Positions 6,907 through 14,594 of a stretch of 64,000 nt of DNA are shown here, piece after piece. The notes beneath the pieces are model-generated. The model made no database searches and had not been told where the DNA came from. It saw only the letters and a list, made by a program, of their open reading frames with translations. Both the position numbers and the translations under genes were made by a program. Source of the DNA: Mucilaginibacter tolerans (lineage in GTDB: Bacteria; Bacteroidota; Bacteroidia; Sphingobacteriales; Sphingobacteriaceae); contig NZ_JAUMKB010000003.1 in the NCBI RefSeq assembly GCF_030519375.1, positions 186,001 to 250,000 on the forward strand, in the 5' to 3' direction. Position 1 is the stretch's first letter; every line of letters starts with the position of its first letter.

Positions 6907-9468
6907 ATGAGCGACTCAAGAAGAGATTTTCTAAAAAAAGCAGCTTTACTAGCTGGGGCAACCGGATTGGCTAATATCATCCCCGTTTCCATTCAAAAAG
7001 CAATGGCCATCAATGCTCCCGAAGGAAGCACTTATATGGACGCCGAACATATCGTGATACTGATGCAGGAAAACCGCTCTTTCGATCATACTTATGGTAC
7101 ACTGCAGGGTGTCCGTGGCTATAATGACCCACGTGCTATTGATTTGCCTAACAAAAACAAAGTATGGTTACAATCGAACGCCGAAGGTGAAACCTATGCA
7201 CCTTTTCACCTGGATATAAAAAATACAAAAGCTACCTGGATGAGCTCGCTGCCGCACTCTTGGGCCAACCAGGTAAACGCCCGCAATGATGGCAGATATG
7301 ACCAATGGCTGAATGTGAAAAAGAACGGCATTAAGGAATACAGTCACATACCACTCACAATGGGCTTCCACAACCGTGAAGATATCCCATTTTATTATGC
7401 ACTGGCCGATGCGTTTACTGTTTGCGACCAGAATTTTTGTTCATCACTAACAGGTACAAACCCCAACAGGCTTTATTTTTGGACCGGTACCATACGCCCT
7501 GAACAGCACGAAAACTCAAGGGCGCATGTATGGAACGATGATATGGATTACGGCACTTTAAGATGGAAGACTTTTCCTGAACGCCTGGAAGAGAATGGCA
7601 TCTCGTGGAAATGCTACCAGAATGAAGTAGCCATCGATACCGGTTTTGAAGGCGATGAAGACCCGTGGTTATCGAATTTTCAGGATAACCCACTAGAGTT
7701 TTTCGGACAATATAATATCCATCTGCATCGGAAGCACATTGAAGCGCTGGAAAAAAGATCGGCCCGGTTACCGCAAAAAATCGACGAGCTTCAGAAAAAG
7801 ATCGCTTCGCTGCCTGCAGGTGATGCCCACATCGATCACCTGAAACATGAGCTGAAAGATCTGCAGAACTATCTGACCAGCGTAACCAGAGAAAAAGAAT
7901 TATACAAAGCGGGTCAGTTTGAGGCTTTATCAGATCATAAAAAAGCTTTACATAAAAAAGCCTTTGCTACTAACGCTAATGATCCTGATCATCGCGAGCT
8001 GATCACTTTAAAATATAACGACAACGGCACCGAACGTGAAATGCAGGTTCCAAAAGGCGACGTGTTGTACCAATTCAGGGATGATGTCAAAAATGGCAAA
8101 TTGCCAACGGTGGCATGGGTTACTGCGCCTGAACGTTTCAGCGACCACCCTAGCTCGGCATGGTATGGTGCCTGGTACGTATCGGAAGTATTGGACATCC
8201 TGACACAAAACCCCGAAGTATGGAAGAAGACCATCTTCATCCTGGCCTACGATGAAAATGATGGTTATTTCGATCATGTGCCGCCGTTTACTGCTCCGCA
8301 CTCCCGAAGACCTGAAACGGGCAAGGTTTCAAAAGGTTTGGATACCAGAGTTGAATATGTAACACTTGAACAGGAAAAAGAGCGCAAGGGGTTTCCTGAG
8401 CCATTTGACCGCGAATGCTCTATCGGTCTTGGGTTCCGCGTGCCGCTGGTAATTGCATCCCCTTGGAGCAAAGGTGGGTATGTGAACTCGGAGGTGTTCG
8501 ATCATACTTCTACTCTGCAATTTTTGGAGCATTTCTTATCCAAAAAAACAGGCAAGAAAATAACGGAAACCAACATCAGCGATTGGCGCAGAACTGTTTG
8601 CGGCGACCTAACCTCTGTTTTCCGGCCTTATCATAGTGATGTGATTAAAAACCCCGAATTTGTAAAGCGAGACCCATTTGTTGAAGGCATTCACAAAGCA
8701 CAATTCAAAAAACTGCCAAACGATTACAAGCTTTTAACCAAAGAGGAAATTGCACAGGCTAACCATGCACCGCATAATTCGCCTTATTTGCCGAAACAGG
8801 AAAAAGGCACACGTCCGGCATGTGCCATCCCGTATGAGTTGCATGTGGATGGCAAGTTAAGTGCTGACAAAAAATCATTTGATATTGAATTTACTGCTGC
8901 CAACAAAATCTGGGGCGAGAAAGCCGTGGGTGCCCCTTTTAATGTATACGCTCCCGGAAGCTACAAACAAACTAATGGTAAATTCGAAAACCTGCGCACC
9001 TGGGCTTATGGCTTAACCGCAGGCGATACTTTAGCCGACAGCTGGCCAATAGAAGATTTTGAGGACAAGAATTATCATTTAAGAGTATACGGTCCAAATG
9101 GCTTCTACCGCGAGTTTAAAGGTAATGCCGGAGATCCATCTGTACACATCGGTTTTAGTTATCAACATGCACAACTCGATGGTAAAAAATTGACCGGCAA
9201 TGTGATTGTTGAGATCAGCAATCAAACTGACAAACCACAAACTATTGAGGTTAAGGATAACGCTTATAATCTAAACAATCATCAGCGCGTAGTGGTACCT
9301 GTATCAGGCAAGGCTTTGATCATTTTAAACCTGGATAAAAGCCATCACTGGTATGATTTCAGCGTGAAAATAAACGGTCACAACGGATTCGAAAAACGTT
9401 ATGCCGGCCATGTGGAAACAGGGCAAAGCAGTTATACCGATCCGCTAATGGGTGGCATGTTCGTCTGA
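6907..9468 (+). CDS. Phosphocholine-type phospholipase C, Tat-exported
   Basis: 853-residue member of the phosphoesterase family of non-haemolytic phospholipases C, which cleave phospholipid head groups outside the cytoplasm. The N-terminus has a twin-arginine signal (SRRDFLKK, residues 4-11) followed by a hydrophobic stretch. The catalytic domain has VILMQENRSFDHTYG near residue 50 and FILAYDENDGYFDHV near 443. A charged helical insert sits at about 277-355. Two copies of the PLC C-terminal beta-sandwich domain follow (about 635-740 and 750-840). It ends the phosphonate block and faces the same way. It could release phosphocholine or an aminophosphonate head group from lipids for the upstream genes, an inference from position. 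Confidence 0.9.
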   Translation: MSDSRRDFLKKAALLAGATGLANIIPVSIQKAMAINAPEGSTYMDAEHIVILMQENRSFDHTYGTLQGVRGYNDPRAIDLPNKNKVWLQSNAEGETYAPFHLDIKNTKATWMSSLPHSWANQVNARNDGRYDQWLNVKKNGIKEYSHIPLTMGFHNREDIPFYYALADAFTVCDQNFCSSLTGTNPNRLYFWTGTIRPEQHENSRAHVWNDDMDYGTLRWKTFPERLEENGISWKCYQNEVAIDTGFEGDEDPWLSNFQDNPLEFFGQYNIHLHRKHIEALEKRSARLPQKIDELQKKIASLPAGDAHIDHLKHELKDLQNYLTSVTREKELYKAGQFEALSDHKKALHKKAFATNANDPDHRELITLKYNDNGTEREMQVPKGDVLYQFRDDVKNGKLPTVAWVTAPERFSDHPSSAWYGAWYVSEVLDILTQNPEVWKKTIFILAYDENDGYFDHVPPFTAPHSRRPETGKVSKGLDTRVEYVTLEQEKERKGFPEPFDRECSIGLGFRVPLVIASPWSKGGYVNSEVFDHTSTLQFLEHFLSKKTGKKITETNISDWRRTVCGDLTSVFRPYHSDVIKNPEFVKRDPFVEGIHKAQFKKLPNDYKLLTKEEIAQANHAPHNSPYLPKQEKGTRPACAIPYELHVDGKLSADKKSFDIEFTAANKIWGEKAVGAPFNVYAPGSYKQTNGKFENLRTWAYGLTAGDTLADSWPIEDFEDKNYHLRVYGPNGFYREFKGNAGDPSVHIGFSYQHAQLDGKKLTGNVIVEISNQTDKPQTIEVKDNAYNLNNHQRVVVPVSGKALIILNLDKSHHWYDFSVKINGHNGFEKRYAGHVETGQSSYTDPLMGGMFV

Positions 9469-9484
9469 GAAAGAAAAGAGTTCT

Positions 9485-9516
9485 AAGCTGCCCATGAAAA
9501 ATGAGCAGCTTTTTTT
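9485..9516 (+). terminator. Intrinsic terminator after phospholipase C
   Basis: An 11-base stem (AAGCTGCCCAT with ATGAGCAGCTT, one mismatch) around a GAAAA loop is followed by a run of seven T. It lies 17 bases after the phospholipase C stop codon and closes that transcription unit. Confidence 0.85.
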
Positions 9517-9562
9517 GTGCCTAACTTATTGGTGTGATTGATGCATCCTGCAATAAATAAAT

Positions 9563-9570
9563 TAGATTTG
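9563..9570 (+). promoter_or_regulatory. Candidate -7 element for the alpha-galactosidase
   Basis: TAGATTTG matches the Bacteroidota -7 consensus TAnnTTTG, 30 bases before the ATG. A TTG at 9538-9540 is 22 bases upstream instead of the ideal 19, so the -33 part is weak. Confidence 0.4.
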
Positions 9571-9600
9571 AATTGAGCATTTCTCTCTTTCAACCCGTCT

Positions 9601-11166
9601 ATGTCAACATTTCGCCCAATAAAACCTTTTGTACTCATGCTATGCATGATTCTTACCCATACGCTCACCATTGCCCAGCAAAAACCGCAGATTAACAGCC
9701 CGGAGTTTTTTGGTGTGCGGACAGGGAAGCATTTCTTCTATGCCATCCCCATAAACGGATCGAGACCAATGGCGATAGAAGCAAAAAACCTACCTAAGGG
9801 TGTAAACTATGATAAAAAGAAAGGAATTATTTCAGGTAGCATTGCAGAGAAAGGCAAATACAGGATTGAAATAACCGCTTCAAATAAAAACGGTTTAGCA
9901 AAGAAATATTTTACAATCGCGGCAGGCGACCAATTGGCCCTGACACCACCTATGGGTTGGAGCAGTTGGTACAGCTATGGCCGAAAGGCAAAAGAAGCCG
10001 ATATTTTAAAGACTGCTCAATTAATGAAGAAGTATGGGCTTGATCAATACGGTTGGAGCATACTGGAAATTGATGATCCATGGACTAACCAGCCTGACGA
10101 TAAAGACCCGGTTTGGAAGCAGTTGAATAACAAATTAAACAAGGATGTTTATCAATATCACGAAGGACCAAATAATCTACCTGACCGGAAAGGAATTTTG
10201 CGTGATGGCAATGGGGAATTGCTGCCCAATCAGCATTATAAAAACATTGAGCAGACCGTAAAACAAATACATGAGCTCGGTTTTAAGGTGGGTATTTACA
10301 GTTCGCCGGGGCCGCTTACCTGTGGTGGAGTTGCCGGAAGCTATGGCCATGAATTGCAGGATGCTCAATATTTTGCCAAAGTGGGCTTTGATTACCTGAA
10401 ATACGACTGGTGCAGCTACGGTGTATATGCCAAAGATAATTCTGAAGAAGAGCTAATGAAGCCCTACCTGCTCATGGGCAATGCATTAAAGGAACAGCCG
10501 AGAGATATCATCTTTTCGCTTTGCCAATATGGCATGGGTGATGTTTGGAAATGGGGTCATAAAACCGGCGGTCAGCTATGGCGCACGGGTGATGACGTAC
10601 GGGATAACTGGGCATCAGTATACGCAGCATTTAAGAAACTGGCTGACAAATCAGAATATGTGCAGCCGGGCAGATGGAACGACCCCGATATCTTACAAAT
10701 AGGCGCTGTAGGCGCTGAAAGCCGGGAAGGCAACAGCAATCACCTCACCAAAGAGGAGCAACGTACAGTAATGAGCATGTGGTGCCTGCTGAGTGCACCA
10801 TTATTTATTGGAGCTAATGTGGAGCATATTGATCCGTTTACTTTATCGCTCCTAACCAATAACGAGGTCATCGCCGTTGACCAGGATGCCTTAGGCAAGG
10901 CGGCTAATCTTAAGCTTACGCTGGATAATAAAGTGGAAGTCTGGACCAAAGAGTTATATGATGGGCGGATAGCTATAGGGCTGCTCAACGCAACCGACAC
11001 AGCACAAAACTTCGATTTCCAATTTTCGTCTATCGGTGCAGATTCCAGTTACTATGCACGCGATCTTTGGTATAAAAAGAATTTAGGCAAACAATTGAAA
11101 AGCCTGCCCTGTAAAATTCCACCGCACGGGATATTGCTGATCACCTTAAAAAAATTGCAAAAATGA
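9601..11166 (+). CDS. Secreted GH27 alpha-galactosidase
   Basis: 521-residue glycoside hydrolase family 27 enzyme that removes terminal alpha-galactose. It has a signal peptide (residues 1 to about 26, ending IAQQ), a short Ig-like putative substrate-spacing domain (about 40-105) and a TIM barrel starting at LTPPMGWSSW. The nucleophile lies in YLKYDWCSYG (Asp near 266) and the acid/base in RTGDDVRDNW (Asp near 329). A C-terminal beta-sandwich follows. The stop overlaps the start of the next gene by 4 bases, so the two are co-translated. No polysaccharide-utilisation SusCD pair adjoins it. Confidence 0.93.
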   Translation: MSTFRPIKPFVLMLCMILTHTLTIAQQKPQINSPEFFGVRTGKHFFYAIPINGSRPMAIEAKNLPKGVNYDKKKGIISGSIAEKGKYRIEITASNKNGLAKKYFTIAAGDQLALTPPMGWSSWYSYGRKAKEADILKTAQLMKKYGLDQYGWSILEIDDPWTNQPDDKDPVWKQLNNKLNKDVYQYHEGPNNLPDRKGILRDGNGELLPNQHYKNIEQTVKQIHELGFKVGIYSSPGPLTCGGVAGSYGHELQDAQYFAKVGFDYLKYDWCSYGVYAKDNSEEELMKPYLLMGNALKEQPRDIIFSLCQYGMGDVWKWGHKTGGQLWRTGDDVRDNWASVYAAFKKLADKSEYVQPGRWNDPDILQIGAVGAESREGNSNHLTKEEQRTVMSMWCLLSAPLFIGANVEHIDPFTLSLLTNNEVIAVDQDALGKAANLKLTLDNKVEVWTKELYDGRIAIGLLNATDTAQNFDFQFSSIGADSSYYARDLWYKKNLGKQLKSLPCKIPPHGILLITLKKLQK

Positions 11167-12149
11167 AAGCGCTCGTATTAGAAAGCTTCAATACTCCTTA
11201 TCAAATAAGAGAAATTGATAAACCAGTAGCAGGAAGAGGCCAGGTGTTGGTAAAAATTAAAGCCAGCGGCGTCAATCCGCTCGATATGAAGATCAAAAAG
11301 GGTCAGGCAGCACACGCAAAAGTCACATTGCCCGCTATACTAGGAATCGATATGGCCGGAGTAGTGGAAGGCGTTGGCGAGGATCTAACCACATTTAAAC
11401 CCGGAGACGAAGTATATGGCATGACTGGTGGTGTGGGGGGAGTGGCTGGTTCATTAGCTGAATATGCCGCTGTTGACGCCAATTTGCTTGCTATTAAACC
11501 CAAAAATCTAAGTATGCGTGAAGCCGCGGCAATTCCTTTAATATTTATCACTGCCTGGGAGGGCTTGGTTGACCGGGCAAATGTTTCGGCAGGGAAAACA
11601 GTGCTGGTACATGGAGGCGCCGGAGGTGTGGGGCATATCGCTATTCAAATAGCCAAAGCCAAAGGAGCGACGGTTTTTAGCACAGTTGATCCGGCTAAAA
11701 ATAAACTTATGGAAAGTTACGGCGCAACACCAATTGACTATACCAGTTTGACAGCTGAAGAATACGTTTTGAAATATACTAATGGCGAAGGCTTTGATAT
11801 CGTATTGGATACCTTAGGCGGAACTACGCTGGATGGCTCATTTAAATCCGTTAAACAATATACGGGCCATGTGATCAGCATATTGGGTTGGGGCGCTCAC
11901 AGCCTTGCAACATTATCTTTCAAAGGAGCAACTTATTCAGGGGTTTTTACTTTGTATCCGTTGATTTCAGGAAAAGGGCGGAAGCATCATGGCGAAATCA
12001 TGCGGGAGGCCACAATACTTTCAGAAACGGGCAAGCTTGTTCCATTCCTCAATTCGGAACATTACACGCCCGCTACTATTGAAGATGCTTATAACGATAT
12101 CGAAAACAATAAAGTCAAAGGAAAAACTGTGATTGATATCGCTTTTTGA
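11163..12149 (+). CDS. Quinone-oxidoreductase-type zinc-independent alcohol dehydrogenase
   Basis: 328-residue medium-chain dehydrogenase/reductase. The GroES-like N-terminal domain contains GVNPLDMKIKKG and GIDMAGVV. The Rossmann domain begins at VLVHGGAGGVGHIAIQIAK (about residue 147). The zinc-ligand cysteines of classical alcohol dehydrogenases are absent, as in NADPH:quinone reductases. Its ATG overlaps the alpha-galactosidase stop, giving a two-gene operon. Substrate unknown. It ends exactly where the convergent isochorismatase-fold gene ends. Confidence 0.87.
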   Translation: MKALVLESFNTPYQIREIDKPVAGRGQVLVKIKASGVNPLDMKIKKGQAAHAKVTLPAILGIDMAGVVEGVGEDLTTFKPGDEVYGMTGGVGGVAGSLAEYAAVDANLLAIKPKNLSMREAAAIPLIFITAWEGLVDRANVSAGKTVLVHGGAGGVGHIAIQIAKAKGATVFSTVDPAKNKLMESYGATPIDYTSLTAEEYVLKYTNGEGFDIVLDTLGGTTLDGSFKSVKQYTGHVISILGWGAHSLATLSFKGATYSGVFTLYPLISGKGRKHHGEIMREATILSETGKLVPFLNSEHYTPATIEDAYNDIENNKVKGKTVIDIAF

Positions 12150-12707
12150 TTAGTCTTTATCCTTCCACTCATCAACTGTCAGCACATCAGCCTGACGCGG
12201 GAAAACTTTGGTAGTCAGCACGCGGTGCACTTCTTCATCGGCATCGCCACAGGCATCGGCTAAAACTGTCAATTGATAATCTTTATCTGCCGCTTCACGC
12301 AAGGTTGATAACACTACCCCGCTGGTGGCTATGCCAGTTAATACCATGTGACTGATGCCTAACGATCGCAACAACACTTCCAGGTCACTACCAGCAAAGG
12401 CGCTTATGCGACGTTTGACAACTATTATCTCTCCGGCTTGTGGTGCAAGATCAGGATGAATGGCCATATATTCCTGCATATTAACAGTGGAGAACCGATT
12501 TTTTGCTTCTGCGAAGATCTTGTTATTAAGATTGATCTCTGGCGCTCCCTTTCTGAAACCGACAACAACGTATATGATCGGAATCTCCTTCTGCCGTGCC
12601 ACAGCAATAGCCTTAGTTGCCTTACTCAGCACAGTGGTTGCATCCGGCAGGTGCGACAAAATTCCGGACTGCATGTCCATTACTAAAAGAGCTGTTTTTT
12701 GTTCCAT
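12150..12707 (-). CDS. Isochorismatase-fold hydrolase lacking the usual cysteine
   Basis: About 185 residues from the ATG at 12707; a TTG at 12776 in the same frame would add 23 residues but has no better support. The isochorismatase fold shows in ALLVMDMQ (catalytic Asp region) and VVKRRISAFAGSDL (Lys region). At the position where nicotinamidase-type enzymes have the nucleophilic Cys, this protein reads TGIATSGVVLST, with no Cys. It is therefore either an isochorismatase-like enzyme working without Cys or a non-canonical member. It is tail to tail with the dehydrogenase gene, with no gap. Confidence 0.83.
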   Translation of the reverse strand: MEQKTALLVMDMQSGILSHLPDATTVLSKATKAIAVARQKEIPIIYVVVGFRKGAPEINLNNKIFAEAKNRFSTVNMQEYMAIHPDLAPQAGEIIVVKRRISAFAGSDLEVLLRSLGISHMVLTGIATSGVVLSTLREAADKDYQLTVLADACGDADEEVHRVLTTKVFPRQADVLTVDEWKDKD

Positions 12708-12850
12708 TTTGGCAGTGCGTTCTTCCGGGCTAAGTTCCAAAACATTTTGACCAAAAATTGTATCAAGCCGGAACAATTACGATAAAGTTACACTAATCGA
12801 GACTATGATCTTCATCGGTGCAGAAGTGCCTGTTCCTTTTTATCCTGATC

Positions 12851-14368
12851 TTAGTTGGATATTTGCAAAGGATGAGCCGGATGCAGAGGCAAACTGAACC
12901 AAAAGGTACTTCCCTTGCCCAGTTCGCTTTCTACCCATATCTTGCCCCCATGCCGGCTAATGATCTCATGCGAGAGATAAAGACCGATCCCCAAACCGGA
13001 AGTAACCGGGTTGACATCGTCTATCCTGTAAAAACGCGAGAAAATGTCTTTGAGCTTATCTGCTGCAATGCCCACGCCAAAGTCTTTTATGCCAATGGTC
13101 ATATTTTCTGCGTCGTGGGCCAGGAATAGCTCAACGCGGTCGGTCCCTGGTGCGTAACGAATCGCATTACTCAGTAAGTTAATTATCACCTGTTCGATAC
13201 GGTGGGAGTCGCCGCTGATGATCAGTTCGCTGATCGTTGTATGAAGCGTAAACTTAAATTGCGTATTCGAATAACTCAGCAATTCAAGGGTATCATCAAC
13301 CACCTTTCGGATATCGAAAGCTTCCGTTGATAGCGGCAGCTTACCCGCTTCAATCTTGGAAACATCCAGCAGGTCGTCAACAAGTGCACCAAGCTTTTTG
13401 ACCTGCAGTCTCGTCTTCGCCAGGAATTGTTGCCCCTTTTCGTTGCTGATCATCCGGCCGAGTATCTGCAGGTAACCGCTTATACTGGTAAGCGGCGTTC
13501 TTAGTTCATGACTGGCCAGCCCTATGAATTCATCTTTTTTATCATTTAATATCCTCACCTGTTCATAAAGGCGTGCCTTTTCTGCCTGCAACAATTGTTG
13601 TTCACTAATATCCCGAGCGATCTTGGAAGCACCTACGACCTTACCCTCGGTGTCTATTATAGGGGATATAGATAAAGAGAGCGGGACAAGGTGGCCGTCC
13701 TTAGCCTGGCGAAATGTATGAAAATGGTTAATCTTGTTGCCTTTGACAATCGCACTGATAATATGGTCTTCTTCAGGCAAACGGTCATGCGGTATGATCA
13801 GGGAAATATGCCGACCCAAAGCCTCTGCTTCGGTATAACCGAACATTTGCGTTGCCGCTTTATTCCAACTGGTGATAATCCCTTTCAGTGTTTTACTGAT
13901 AATGGCATCGTCAGAGGTGGCGACAATAGCCGCCAGTACAGCCTGTTTCTCGTCTGCACGTTTCCGTTCGCTGATATCCCGGGCGATCTTAGAGGCACCG
14001 ACGATAATCCCATCACGGTTGGTAATCGGCGATACCGAAAGTGATATCGGAACCAGCCTCCCGTCTTTGGCTTTCCGCACCGTTTCAAAATGATCAACCT
14101 TTTTGCCCTGCCTGATCTGGCTAATGATAAAAACTTCTTCGTCCAGCCGTTCCTCGGGGATGATCAGGGAAATATGCCGACCCAAAGCTTCGGCTTCGCA
14201 GTAACCAAACATCCTTTCCGCAGCCGGGTTCCAGCTCGTGATGATCCCATTTAGTGTTTTGCTGATGATCGTATCATCTGAGTTCGCGATGATCGACGCC
14301 AGAATCGCATTCTTTTGTGCGATAAGCAAGTTGGCAGTTGCCACAGGGTAGTTCTCGGTTTTATTCAT
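12851..14368 (-). CDS. Double-PAS sensor histidine kinase
   Basis: 505 residues, no transmembrane segment, so probably a cytoplasmic sensor. Two PAS domains (about 17-135 and 145-260) are near copies of one another; both contain SKTLxGIITSWN and RHISLIIP and end in GASKIARDIS. The HisKA domain has LASHELRTPLTS (His near 287) and the ATPase domain has the N-box IEQVIINLLSNAIRYA, DFGVGI and GLGIGLYLS. The PAS duplication is recent enough that about 27 consecutive bases are identical near 13796 and 14159. No response regulator gene adjoins it. Confidence 0.93.
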   Translation of the reverse strand: MNKTENYPVATANLLIAQKNAILASIIANSDDTIISKTLNGIITSWNPAAERMFGYCEAEALGRHISLIIPEERLDEEVFIISQIRQGKKVDHFETVRKAKDGRLVPISLSVSPITNRDGIIVGASKIARDISERKRADEKQAVLAAIVATSDDAIISKTLKGIITSWNKAATQMFGYTEAEALGRHISLIIPHDRLPEEDHIISAIVKGNKINHFHTFRQAKDGHLVPLSLSISPIIDTEGKVVGASKIARDISEQQLLQAEKARLYEQVRILNDKKDEFIGLASHELRTPLTSISGYLQILGRMISNEKGQQFLAKTRLQVKKLGALVDDLLDVSKIEAGKLPLSTEAFDIRKVVDDTLELLSYSNTQFKFTLHTTISELIISGDSHRIEQVIINLLSNAIRYAPGTDRVELFLAHDAENMTIGIKDFGVGIAADKLKDIFSRFYRIDDVNPVTSGLGIGLYLSHEIISRHGGKIWVESELGKGSTFWFSLPLHPAHPLQISN

Positions 14369-14594
14369 CGATAATCAGTTAACAGGTAACGTTCGGTATT
14401 GTTGTAAAAAATATGAGTTCTGCCGGAAGGTAGGATACTTCCTGGTCACACCCATTAATTCCATGGATATCAAGAGGTTTTGATCGTGATAAAGTTTCAA
14501 AGGATATTCTCTATCATGCGAGAATGGGTCCCCGCAAGGGACTCCGCCGGAATGGGGGCAATGGCACCAAAGTTACACTCCGGGCTCTAAACTA

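Noticed and set aside
8008..8532. Minus-strand ORFs of up to 97 codons within phospholipase C
   Set aside because: Antisense shadows of a well-supported gene with intact catalytic motifs.
12851..14368. Plus-strand ORFs inside the histidine kinase, e.g. around 13691-14044
   Set aside because: Shadows of the minus-strand PAS domains; no independent start signals or coding character.
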